13,615 nt of DNA from Rhodobacter sp. (lineage in GTDB: Bacteria; Pseudomonadota; Alphaproteobacteria; Rhodobacterales; Rhodobacteraceae): the NCBI GenBank assembly GCA_013824055.1, contig PNNE01000318.1, positions 1-13,615 on the forward strand. The letters are read 5' to 3'. The position numbers were made by a program, and so were the translations under genes. Below the pieces are notes generated by a model. The model was given only the letters and a program-made list of their open reading frames with translations, did no database searches and was not told the origin of the DNA. Every line of letters begins with the position of its first letter. Position 1 is the first letter of the stretch. Shown here piece by piece: positions 5,860-13,414 of the stretch.

Positions 5860-6999
5860 TCAACCCGAGACGGGATTCAGCGCCTTGTTGTAGGCGTGCC
5901 AGTCCTTGATGTCGGGGTAATGCATCCTGCGCCAGGCCTTTACCCGGCGGTTCATGATCCGCTTCCACAAGGGCGGAAACATCGCGGCCATCGTCATGAG
6001 CGGGTAGCCGAAGGGAAGCTGCGGTGCCTGGTCGCTGGAATAGGTCTGCAGCACCGGAAAGCGGCGGTCGGGTTTGTAGTGGTGATCCGAGTGGCGCTGG
6101 AGGTTGATCAAAAGCCAGTTCGACGCGCGCTGGTCGGCGTTCCAGCTGTGGCGCGGCAGGACATGTTCGTACTTGCCGTCCCCCAGATGACGCCGGGTGA
6201 GACCGTAGTGTTCGATGTAGTTCACCAGCTCCAGCTGCCAGATCGCGGTCCCGGCCTGGATCAGGAAAAGCCCAAGGCCCGACCAGCCGCCCAGCGCCAG
6301 GGCCAGCGCCAGAAAGGCCAGTTGCAGCGCGGCATAGCGCCAGAAGGGGTTCGTCCGGTGCCACCAGGGCAGGCCCCTGCGGGACAGCATCGCGGCCTCG
6401 GCCTTCCAGGCGGAGGGCGGGCATTGCACGAGGACCCTGGGAAAGAAGCGGTGGAAGCCTTCGTTGTAGCGGGCGGTGACCGGGTCGCGCGGCGTGCCGA
6501 CATGGATGTGGTGGACCCGAAGGTGTTCCGACCGGAAATGCGAATACAGGACCGAGGCAAGGAGAAGATCGGCAAGCCAGCGTTCAAGGCGGGATTTCTG
6601 GTGCATCAGCTCATGGCTGTAGTTGATGCCGATGGTGCCCGAGACGACGCCCATGCCGAAGAACAGCGCGATGCGTTCGCCGGTGTCCAGGTGCGGCGCC
6701 TGGGGGACATACCAGAGCATCAGGGCAAGAAGGGCGAACTGGACCCAGGGCCAGACCAGCGTGAGAAGGCGGTAGGCAGCAAGGGCGTCATCGGGGGTCT
6801 GGGGATCGGGGTTGGCGGTGTTGTGGCCGGTCACTGCGTCGAGAATCGTGAAGAGCCACCAGGTCGACAGCGGCAGCAGCGCGATCGTCCAGCCGCCCCA
6901 GGCCATGCCGATCAGGGCCAGCGGCGGCAGGGCCAGCGACAGCCAGAACGGCAGGGCATTGGGAAGCGGTGTCACGGCGGAACGGTTCTGACAGGTCAA
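5860..6999 (-). CDS. alkB: Alkane 1-monooxygenase-like integral membrane di-iron enzyme
   Basis: AlkB-type enzymes insert oxygen at the terminal carbon of alkanes in the inner membrane, with electrons from rubredoxin. The 379-residue protein is hydrophobic, with several membrane spans. The histidine boxes are HELMHQ (129-134), EHLRVHH (158-164) and LQRHSDHH (300-307), with the AlkB marker NYIEHYG (260-266). Box 2 departs from the usual EHNRGHH: the glycine is valine, and the following text reads VGTPRDP rather than VATPxDP. No rubredoxin gene is nearby, so redox partners must lie elsewhere. The start is uncertain: TTG 6999 gives the full frame and GTG 6975 is an alternative; neither has a strong ribosome binding site. 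It follows mutY by 61 bases on the same strand. Actual substrate is not certain. Confidence 0.86.
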   Translation of the reverse strand: MTCQNRSAVTPLPNALPFWLSLALPPLALIGMAWGGWTIALLPLSTWWLFTILDAVTGHNTANPDPQTPDDALAAYRLLTLVWPWVQFALLALMLWYVPQAPHLDTGERIALFFGMGVVSGTIGINYSHELMHQKSRLERWLADLLLASVLYSHFRSEHLRVHHIHVGTPRDPVTARYNEGFHRFFPRVLVQCPPSAWKAEAAMLSRRGLPWWHRTNPFWRYAALQLAFLALALALGGWSGLGLFLIQAGTAIWQLELVNYIEHYGLTRRHLGDGKYEHVLPRHSWNADQRASNWLLINLQRHSDHHYKPDRRFPVLQTYSSDQAPQLPFGYPLMTMAAMFPPLWKRIMNRRVKAWRRMHYPDIKDWHAYNKALNPVSG

Positions 7000-7060
7000 T
7001 GGGTCGGCACCCTAACTGCCCCGCGTACGCCTGAGTGTCAAAACATTCTCGCCGAGGATC

Positions 7061-8137
7061 TCAGGCAGTCCCCGTGTCCCGCGCAGCGCCGGACTGTTCG
7101 ATGCCGTGACGGGCAAGGTCCCAGGCCTTGCGCATGACAGTTGGCAGATCGTCGGGGCGGAAGCTGTGGCGGGGAACGAGATCGCCACGATCGGGGGGGC
7201 CGTCGAGGTGGGCGGTATGGACCGTCAGGATCAGGTGGAAATGGGTGAAGCTGTGGCGGACCTCGCCGATCTCTTGCCATCGGGCCTTGGCCGGGGCGGG
7301 GCCGCCCAGCCCGTCCCAGCCGTCCCCGGGAATACCGAGCATGCCGCCAAGAAGGCCCTTGTCGGGACGGCGTTCAAGCAGGATGGCCCCGTCGCTGTGG
7401 CCAAGCCAGAGCGTGCCGCGGCGGGTGGGCTTGTCGGGCTTGGGCGACTTGCGCGGAAGGTCGGCCTGGACACCTTCGGCGCGGGCGCGGCAGGCGTGCG
7501 ACCAGGGACAGATGCCGCAGGCCGGAGAGCGCGGGGTGCAGAGCGTCGCGCCAAGGTCCATGATGGCCTGGGCGTAGTCTCCTGGTCGGTGCGCGGGGGT
7601 CAGGCGGGCGGCAAGGGCGGTGAGTTCCGGCTTGGCGGCGGGAAGCGGCGTTTCGACCAGGTGCAGGCGGGAGATCACGCGCTCGACATTGCCGTCGACG
7701 ACGGTGGCAGGCTTGTCAAAGGCGATGGCGGCGATGGCAGAGGCGGTGTAGGGGCCGATGCCGGGAAGGGTCAGCAGGCCCTCACGCGCGTCCGGGAACC
7801 GGCCGCCGTGGACGGCGACGACCGCGCGGGCGCATTTCAGCAGGTTCCGGGCGCGGGCGTAGTAGCCAAGGCCGGCCCATTCGCCCATCACGTCGGCATC
7901 GGGCGCAGCGGCAAGGTGTGCCACCGTCGGCCAGCGGGCAGTGAAGCGGTGGAAATAGTCCTTCACGGCGGCAACGGTGGTCTGCTGCAGCATCACCTCG
8001 GACAACCAGACGCGGTAAGGGTCGGGGCGGATGCCAAAGGCCCGGTCCTGCGGCGAGACACGCCAGGGCATAACCCTGGCATGAACGTCGTACCAGGCCA
8101 GAAGCCGGGCGGAGAGAGAGTCGGGGGCGCTGTCCAT
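7061..8137 (-). CDS. mutY: A/G-specific adenine DNA glycosylase
   Basis: MutY removes adenine mispaired with 8-oxoguanine. The protein is 358 residues from ATG 8137, the usual length. Visible marks are SEVMLQQT with catalytic E47, the helix-hairpin-helix LPGIGPYTA (124-132), catalytic D148 in VDGNVERV, and an iron-sulfur cluster with cysteines at 200, 207, 210 and 216 (C-X6-C-X2-C-X5-C). A C-terminal NUDIX-like domain that senses 8-oxoG follows, containing FTHFHL. The frame stays open upstream to 8356, but that extension is arginine- and proline-rich shadow sequence with no family similarity, so 8137 is preferred. It is divergent from the DUF721 gene across about 300 bases. Confidence 0.96.
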   Translation of the reverse strand: MDSAPDSLSARLLAWYDVHARVMPWRVSPQDRAFGIRPDPYRVWLSEVMLQQTTVAAVKDYFHRFTARWPTVAHLAAAPDADVMGEWAGLGYYARARNLLKCARAVVAVHGGRFPDAREGLLTLPGIGPYTASAIAAIAFDKPATVVDGNVERVISRLHLVETPLPAAKPELTALAARLTPAHRPGDYAQAIMDLGATLCTPRSPACGICPWSHACRARAEGVQADLPRKSPKPDKPTRRGTLWLGHSDGAILLERRPDKGLLGGMLGIPGDGWDGLGGPAPAKARWQEIGEVRHSFTHFHLILTVHTAHLDGPPDRGDLVPRHSFRPDDLPTVMRKAWDLARHGIEQSGAARDTGTA

Positions 8138-8440
8138 CCACGCGAAGATAGCGGACGCGAGAGTGGGGGCCAGAGGGAATGGAATGGGACGGGTCCGGCA
8201 GGCGGCCGGCTCGCTGCTCCCTCGCATCCTTCGCCACTGTGGGACACAGGGTCTGTGGCTGCGGCGGCCGGGAACGACCACCCCATCAGCGGGACGCAGG
8301 CAACAGGCGCGCCCGAGGTCGGAATGTTTCCGAACCCCCCGGTTTCCATAACGCATTCTTTATTCCCTGCGGCAGCCTTGCCACTGGCGGGCGCGGCCCC
8401 TTGCGATAGAATGACGCGGACAGGAGACCCGCCGCGCAAG
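8138..8440. other. Intergenic region between mutY and the DUF721 gene
   Basis: About 300 bases with no convincing gene. It should hold the divergent promoters of mutY and the plus-strand operon. The only structures noted are a short dyad TCGGAA-TGT-TTCCGA (8319-8333) and a possible -10 box TAGAAT (8407-8412) without a well-spaced -35. The sequence upstream of 8300 is GC-rich and featureless; no structured RNA was recognised. Confidence 0.5.
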
Positions 8441-8965
8441 ATGAGCCGCAAACCCCTATCCTCTCCCAGTGCCGACCACCGGATGCGCGGGTTCGAACCC
8501 GCCTTCGGACTGATGAAGGATGCGGTCCGCACCGCGGGAGAGTCTCGGGGCTTTGCCGTCGCACGGCTGCTGACCCACTGGGCCGAGGTTGCGGGCGAGG
8601 AAATGGCGCGCAAGACCCGGCCCGTGAAGATCGGCTACGGAAAAGGCGGCATGGGGGCCACGCTGACCTTGCTGGTCAAGGCGGCCGAAGCGCCGATGGT
8701 GCAGATGGCGCTGCCGGTGCTGAAAGAGCGCGTCAACGCCGTCTACGGCTATGCCGCGATCAGCCATATCCACCTGACCCAGACCGCAGCCACCGGCTTT
8801 GCCGAGGGCCAGGCCGAATTCACCCCGGCCCCCAGAGCCGCGAAGGTCCCCGATCCGGCGACGCAAGCCAGGGCGCAGGCCGTGGCCGAAGGCGTGGCCG
8901 ACCCGAATTTGCGCAGCGCGCTTGAACAGCTGGCGCAAAACATCTTAACTCGCCCCCGATCTTGA
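8441..8965 (+). CDS. DUF721 family protein (DciA-like)
   Basis: A 174-residue DUF721 protein. The domain occupies about residues 20-110, with the typical HWAEVAGEEMARKTRPVKI and a strand-rich stretch ending VKERVNAVYGYAAISHIHL. DciA, of this family, helps load the replicative helicase in bacteria lacking DnaC; whether this alphaproteobacterial member does so is inference. The C-terminal part (about 120-174) is alanine-rich and helical. ATG 8441 is chosen over ATG 8411 because the earlier one overlaps a possible -10 box and adds no family similarity; AGGAG at 8422-8426 is rather far from either. The DsbA-like gene follows after 28 bases, a pairing often seen beside mutY in this group. Confidence 0.85.
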   Translation: MSRKPLSSPSADHRMRGFEPAFGLMKDAVRTAGESRGFAVARLLTHWAEVAGEEMARKTRPVKIGYGKGGMGATLTLLVKAAEAPMVQMALPVLKERVNAVYGYAAISHIHLTQTAATGFAEGQAEFTPAPRAAKVPDPATQARAQAVAEGVADPNLRSALEQLAQNILTRPRS

Positions 8966-8993
8966 CATCCGGGCTGAAAGAGGACGCCGACCG

Positions 8994-9623
8994 ATGATGA
9001 AACTCAACCGCCGGGCCATGATTGCCCTTGCCGCCGCTGCAACTGCGGCCATGACACCGGCACTGGCGCAGGAAGCCACGCCTGCCGCCTCGACGTTGGC
9101 AACCGGGGACTTCTCGCTGGGCTCGCCCGACGCGAAGGTGAAGATCGTGGAATACGCCAGCTTCACCTGCCCGCATTGCGCCACCTTTCATGCCGCCACC
9201 TTCAAGGACCTGAAGAAGGACTTCATCGACACCGGCAAGGTCCACTTCACTCTGCGCGAGGTCTATTTCGACCGCTATGGCCTGTGGGCGGCGCTGATCG
9301 CCCGTTGCGGCGGCGAGATGAGGTACTTCGGCATTCACAGCATGTTGTTCGAACAGCAGCAGCAGTGGGCCGGCTCGGAAGACCCGATGCAGGTCGTCGA
9401 GAACCTGAAGACCATCGGCCGGGCGGCGGGGCTTGAGGATGCGGCGATGGACGCCTGCCTGAACGACACGGCCACGGCCGAGGCGCTGATCAAGCAGTTC
9501 CAGACCAACTTCGAGGCCGATGGGGTCGAGGGGACTCCGACCCTGTTCATCAACGGGGCCAAGCATGGCAACATGGCCTATGCCGACCTGAAGGCCCTGA
9601 TCGAAGCCGAGCTGGCAAAGTAA
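8994..9623 (+). CDS. DsbA-family periplasmic thiol:disulfide protein
   Basis: A 209-residue exported thioredoxin-fold protein. Residues 1-25 are a signal peptide (NRR, a hydrophobic core, cleavage at ALA-Q). The active site is CPHC at 59-62 in YASFTCPHCATFH, and the cis-proline is P182 in EGTPTLFINGA. A helical insert lies between, as in DsbA and the related Com1-type proteins. CPHC is the DsbA-type dipeptide, suggesting an oxidase of periplasmic cysteines, though the family also includes reductases and isomerases. AAAGAGGA lies nine bases before ATG 8994. The stop overlaps the next start as TAATG, so translation is coupled to the CoA-transferase, a pairing with no obvious functional logic. 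Confidence 0.9.
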   Translation: MMKLNRRAMIALAAAATAAMTPALAQEATPAASTLATGDFSLGSPDAKVKIVEYASFTCPHCATFHAATFKDLKKDFIDTGKVHFTLREVYFDRYGLWAALIARCGGEMRYFGIHSMLFEQQQQWAGSEDPMQVVENLKTIGRAAGLEDAAMDACLNDTATAEALIKQFQTNFEADGVEGTPTLFINGAKHGNMAYADLKALIEAELAK

Positions 9624-10789
9624 TGCCTGCACCGCTGGAGGGGATCCGCGTCATCGAACTGGCGCGGATCCTGGCCGGTCCCTGGGCCGGACAGACCCTG
9701 GCAGACCTGGGCGCGGACGTGATCAAGGTCGAGGCGCCCGAGGGGGATGACACCCGGCGCTGGGGGCCTCCGTTCATCGAGAACCAGGGCGAGAAGACCG
9801 CCGCCTATTTCCACGCCGCGAACCGGGGGAAGCGGTCGATCATCTGCGACTTCCGCACCGCGGAGGGGCAGGAGATCGTCCGCAAGCTGGTGGCCGACGC
9901 CGACGTGGTGATCGAGAACTTCAAGGTTGGCGGTCTGGCGAAATACGGCCTGGACTGGGAGAGCCTGCGCAAGGTGAACCCGCGGGTGATCTATTGCAGC
10001 ATCACCGGCTTCGGGCAGGACGGGCCTTACGCGCATCGGGCGGGCTATGACTTCATCATCCAGGGGATGTCCGGGCTGATGAGTGTCACCGGATCACCCG
10101 ACGGCCAGCCGCAGAAGGTGGGCGTCGCGGTGACGGACATCTTTACCGGGGTCTATGCGGCGACGGCGATTCTGGCGGCGCTGGTGCAGCGCGGGCGGAC
10201 CGGAGAGGGTCAGCAGATCGACATGGCGCTGCTGGACGTGGCGACAAGCATCATGGCGAACCAGGCGATGAACTATCTGGCGTCGGGCAAGGCTCCGGGC
10301 CTGATGGGGAACGCGCATCCGAACCTGGCGCCCTATGCGGTCTTCGACTGCAAGGACGGCTGGCTGATCCTGGCGACGGGGAATGACGGGCAATACCAGC
10401 GACTGTGCCGGTTGCTGGGGCTGGAGGCGATGGCCGTGGACCCGCGCTTTTCGACCAACGCCGACCGGATCGCCAACCGGGTCGAGATGACCGAGCTTCT
10501 GACGGCGGCGACGCGCACCTGGGCCAAGGCGGACCTGCTGGCCGCCTGCGAGGCAGCGGGGGTTCCGGCGGGGCCGATCAACGACCTGGCCGAGGTCTTT
10601 GCCGACCGCCAGGTCGTGGCTCGCAGGATGCAGATCGCACCCGGGGGGCTGCCGGGCGTGCGCAGCCCGATGACATTCTCGGGCGCCGAACTGGCGCTGG
10701 ACCGGCCCGCCCCGCGGCTGGGACAGCATCAGGACGAAGTGCTGCGCCAGCAGCTGGGCGCAGCGGAGTCTTCAGGAACATCAGACTGA
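9623..10789 (+). CDS. CaiB/BaiF family (class III) CoA-transferase
   Basis: A 388-residue member of the formyl-CoA/carnitine CoA-transferase family, which moves CoA between carboxylic acids through an aspartyl-CoA intermediate. The N-terminus LEGIRVIELARILAGPWAG with LADLGADVIKVE is typical. The catalytic aspartate is D143 in AGYDFIIQGMSGLM, followed by the conserved VTGSPDGQPQKVGVAVTDIFTG. NAHPNLAPYAVF and AGVPAGPIND are also family text. The length is normal. The substrate cannot be told from sequence. The ATG overlaps the stop of the DsbA-like gene (TAATG). The gene ends 19 bases before the convergent lpxK stop. Confidence 0.92.
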   Translation: MPAPLEGIRVIELARILAGPWAGQTLADLGADVIKVEAPEGDDTRRWGPPFIENQGEKTAAYFHAANRGKRSIICDFRTAEGQEIVRKLVADADVVIENFKVGGLAKYGLDWESLRKVNPRVIYCSITGFGQDGPYAHRAGYDFIIQGMSGLMSVTGSPDGQPQKVGVAVTDIFTGVYAATAILAALVQRGRTGEGQQIDMALLDVATSIMANQAMNYLASGKAPGLMGNAHPNLAPYAVFDCKDGWLILATGNDGQYQRLCRLLGLEAMAVDPRFSTNADRIANRVEMTELLTAATRTWAKADLLAACEAAGVPAGPINDLAEVFADRQVVARRMQIAPGGLPGVRSPMTFSGAELALDRPAPRLGQHQDEVLRQQLGAAESSGTSD

Positions 10790-10805
10790 TTTCCTTGACG
10801 AAATC
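10788..10805. terminator. Weak dyad between convergent CoA-transferase and lpxK
   Basis: GATTTC and GAAATC form a 6-bp stem around CTTGAC, overlapping the CoA-transferase stop and ending four bases before the lpxK stop. There is no T tract, so any termination role is doubtful. Confidence 0.25.
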
Positions 10806-10808
10806 GGG

Positions 10809-11798
10809 CTAGAGGCCAAGCCGGTCAAGGTGGGCATCCAGCGCGGACCAGTCGTCGATCCGCAGGCGGACCACCAGTGTCAGCACCTTTGACCGCCAGT
10901 GCGCCGGCAGGCGGGCGGCGTCCTTTTCCGTGGTGACAAGTTGAGCGCCTGCCGCTGCGGCCTCGGCTTCCAGGCGGCGCAGAAGGGTTTCGGACAAGAT
11001 CTCGTGGTCCGACAAGGCCTCGCCCCGAACCAGGTCGGCGCCCTCGGCTCGCAGTGTGGCGAAGAAACGGGCCGGGTCAGCGATCCCGGCGAATGCGAGC
11101 AAACGCTCACCTTTCCAGTCCAGGCCCATCTTCAGCGGCAGCAGCGCGCCGGTCAGGCGGGGCAGGGTCACGGCGCGATCCCAAGTCGCGCCGAACTGCG
11201 CCTGAGCGGCCGCATCGCCGATGGTCAGCACCAGGTTCGCGCGGGCCAGGCCGGCCGCCACCGGCTCGCGCAGGGGGCCGGCGGGAATGCAGCGGGCATT
11301 GCCGAAGCCCTTCGCCGCATCGACCACGACCAGCGAAAATGCGGGCTTGACCGACGGGTTCTGAAAGCCGTCGTCCATCAGGATCACCTGCGCCCCGGCG
11401 GCCTCGGCAGTGCGCACCCCGGCAGCGCGGTCGCGGGCGACCCAGACCGGGGCGAAGGCCGAGAGGAGCAGCGGCTCATCCCCGACCTCGGCGGCGGTGT
11501 TGCGGGCTGCCTCGACCCGGACGGGGCCTTCCAGACTGCCGCCATAGCCGCGACTGACGACATGGACCTTGTGGCCCCGCAGCGAAAGGCGGTCGATCAG
11601 GGCGATGACCGTGGGCGTCTTTCCCGCCCCGCCCGCAGTCAGGTTGCCGACGCAGATCACCGCGACCCGTGGCGCATAACCGGGTTGCCGCAACCGGCGG
11701 GCGGTCGCCGCGGCGTAAAGCCAGCCCAGCGGGGCAAGAAGGCGTGGCAGCAGCCCGGGGCGATCCGGCGCGCGCCACCAGAAACGGGGGGCGCGCAT
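10809..11798 (-). CDS. lpxK: Tetraacyldisaccharide 4'-kinase LpxK
   Basis: LpxK phosphorylates the 4' position of the lipid A disaccharide precursor at the inner face of the inner membrane. The 329-residue protein begins with an amphipathic/hydrophobic membrane-associated helix (LLPRLLAPLGWLYAAATARR). The Walker A loop is GNLTAGGAGKTP (51-62). The family motif VSRGYGG follows at 81-87, then ILMDDGFQNP with D142/D143 and, near the end, LVTTEKDAARLP. ATG 11798 shares one base with the TGA of the upstream gene (TGATG), indicating coupled translation; a GTG one codon earlier is possible. Its place after a Kdo-transferase relative fits a lipid A-core operon. Confidence 0.95.
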   Translation of the reverse strand: MRAPRFWWRAPDRPGLLPRLLAPLGWLYAAATARRLRQPGYAPRVAVICVGNLTAGGAGKTPTVIALIDRLSLRGHKVHVVSRGYGGSLEGPVRVEAARNTAAEVGDEPLLLSAFAPVWVARDRAAGVRTAEAAGAQVILMDDGFQNPSVKPAFSLVVVDAAKGFGNARCIPAGPLREPVAAGLARANLVLTIGDAAAQAQFGATWDRAVTLPRLTGALLPLKMGLDWKGERLLAFAGIADPARFFATLRAEGADLVRGEALSDHEILSETLLRRLEAEAAAAGAQLVTTEKDAARLPAHWRSKVLTLVVRLRIDDWSALDAHLDRLGL

Positions 11799-12991
11799 CA
11801 CTCGTCCCCGTCCATGATGGCGCGGACGCGCTTCAGGATGGTTTCGGTCACCTCGGCCCCTTCGCTTGCCACGGCCCAGGCGGCCTGCGCCAGCCGGGCG
11901 GCCCGGTCAGGGGCAAGCAGGTCGCCCAGAGCGTCGCCAAGATCGCTGACCGAGGCCACGGCCCGGGTCGCCCGCGCCGCGCCAAGGCGGCCGAAGATCG
12001 GCCCCGAGCGGCCCGTGCGCGGCCCGTGCAGGATGGCGGACCCCAGGGCAGCCGCCTCCATCGGGTCTCGGGTCGGGCCCTTGCCCAGCAGGCTGCCGCC
12101 CAGGAAGCAGACCGGGGCCAGCCGATACCACAGGCCGTATTCGGCGGCGCTGTCGACGACAAAGACCTCGATGTCGGCCTCGGGCTCTTGCTCCAGCGCG
12201 CGCTGAGCGACGGCGCAGCCCTCGGCCTCAAGCTGACGGGCCAGGGGGGCGGCACGGGCCGGGTCCTCGGGCATCAGGATCATCAGCAGACGGTGCGAAT
12301 GCTGCAGCGCCATGCGATGCGCTTGCAGGACCGCCGCCTCCTCGGCCTCGCTCACGCCGGCGGCGAACCAGACCGGCCTTGCGGCAAGCAGCTTGGCCAG
12401 GGCGGACCGCTCGGTCTCGGGCGCGGGCAGGACGACGGTGTCTTCTTCCATCAGGCCGGTGACGGCCACCGCCGACAGCGCGGCCCCCCCCTTGCGGAAC
12501 GCCCGCGCCGCCGCCTCGTCCACCGCCATGATCAGCCGGAACCGCGCCAGGGCCGAGCGCATCAGGCCGGGATACCAGCCGTCCCGTTCCCGCAGGAAGA
12601 CCGGCATGCGGCCGTTTACGACCAGCATCGGGATCTTCCGCTCGGAGGCTTCATGCATCACGGCCGGGCGCACCTGGCCCCCGGCGAAAAGTGCAATCTC
12701 GGGCCGCCAGTGATCCAGGAAGGACCGGGCGTCCGCGGGGGTGTCAGCGGGAGGCGGCTGGACCAGGATGCCGGGCGGGGCGGCGATCTCGGCCGGCAGG
12801 GTAAGCAGAACCGGGACGCCATCCTCATCGACCAGACGGCGAGCCAGAGCCTGCATCGGGCTGACCGACGCCTCGTCCGGCGCATGCAGCCAGACCAGCC
12901 GACCCGCGGGCCGCGGCGGACGGACCTGCCCCTCGGTCTGCTCGCGCCGCTGGCCAAGATTGTACAGCGTCAGGGCCAGCGAGGATGGCAT
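11798..12991 (-). CDS. Divergent Kdo-transferase (WaaA/KdtA)-like glycosyltransferase
   Basis: A 397-residue protein of the WaaA (KdtA) fold by overall pattern: an N-terminal half with LVWLHA and FLDHWRPEIALF, a C-terminal half with WFAAGVSEAEE, LLMILMPEDPAR, VCFLGGSLLG and DPMEAAALGSAILHGP. WaaA transfers Kdo from CMP-Kdo to lipid IVA. Residues usually considered essential look changed: the HxxSxGE loop with the catalytic glutamate reads HAPDEASV, ESELWPN reads AGGQVRP, the STHxGEE text reads GVSEAEE, PRHPER reads PEDPAR, and GGHNPLEPA reads GPTRDPMEAA. There is also no clear N-terminal membrane anchor. It may be a lineage-specific paralogue with altered activity. ATG 12991 begins four bases after the DUF4170 stop. 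A run of eight Cs at 12484-12491 does not break the frame. Confidence 0.78.
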   Translation of the reverse strand: MPSSLALTLYNLGQRREQTEGQVRPPRPAGRLVWLHAPDEASVSPMQALARRLVDEDGVPVLLTLPAEIAAPPGILVQPPPADTPADARSFLDHWRPEIALFAGGQVRPAVMHEASERKIPMLVVNGRMPVFLRERDGWYPGLMRSALARFRLIMAVDEAAARAFRKGGAALSAVAVTGLMEEDTVVLPAPETERSALAKLLAARPVWFAAGVSEAEEAAVLQAHRMALQHSHRLLMILMPEDPARAAPLARQLEAEGCAVAQRALEQEPEADIEVFVVDSAAEYGLWYRLAPVCFLGGSLLGKGPTRDPMEAAALGSAILHGPRTGRSGPIFGRLGAARATRAVASVSDLGDALGDLLAPDRAARLAQAAWAVASEGAEVTETILKRVRAIMDGDE

Positions 12992-12995
12992 GGGA

Positions 12996-13241
12996 TCAGT
13001 CGCCCAGCTCCTCGGTCGCCGAGCCGGGCTTCGCCTCGTCGCGCAACCTGTGGATATGGGCGATGAAATAGCGCATGTGGGCGTTGTCCACGGTGCGCTG
13101 CGCCTCGGCCTTCCAGGCGGAGAAAGCGGCCTCATAGTTCGGGAACATCCCGACGATGTGGATCTGGCCCACGTCGCGGAAGACGTTGGTCTGGGGGTCC
13201 ACCAGCTCGCCACCAAAGACGAGATGCAGGCGCTGGGTCAT
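12996..13241 (-). CDS. DUF4170 family protein
   Basis: An 81-residue soluble protein matching DUF4170, a small alphaproteobacterial family of unknown function: HLVFGGELVDP, then HIVGMFPNYEAAFSAWKAEAQRTVDNAHMRYFIAHIHRL. It has no signal peptide or membrane helix. ATG 13241 has CGGAG upstream; the frame stays open to 13274 without family similarity. It is the first gene of the operon with the Kdo-transferase-like gene and lpxK, with four bases to the next start, so a part in envelope synthesis is plausible but inferred. Confidence 0.88.
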   Translation of the reverse strand: MTQRLHLVFGGELVDPQTNVFRDVGQIHIVGMFPNYEAAFSAWKAEAQRTVDNAHMRYFIAHIHRLRDEAKPGSATEELGD

Positions 13242-13414
13242 GGTCGGCTCCGTATCATGCGATGCATCATGCAATCGCGCGCGACCCTATCCGCTTCGCA
13301 CGCCGGGGGGAAGATGCGGGCCGATTGCGGCCTGGGGTCTTGCGCTGCGCGGCACGAAGGGCAACATTACCTCGGGGTGCGGAAAGCGCCAGGATTGAAA
13401 ACAGGGGGTTTTAC

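Noticed and set aside
8138..8356. 73-residue N-terminal extension of MutY
   Set aside because: The residues are low-complexity shadow sequence; the MutY family begins near MDSAPDSLSARLLAWYD at 8137.
12484..12491. Run of eight Cs inside the Kdo-transferase-like gene as a possible frameshift
   Set aside because: The reading frame is continuous and family-like on both sides (RKGGAALS).
13254..13272. Direct repeat ATCATGC at 13254 and 13266 upstream of the DUF4170 gene
   Set aside because: Seven bases repeated twice at close spacing is too weak to call an operator without comparison.
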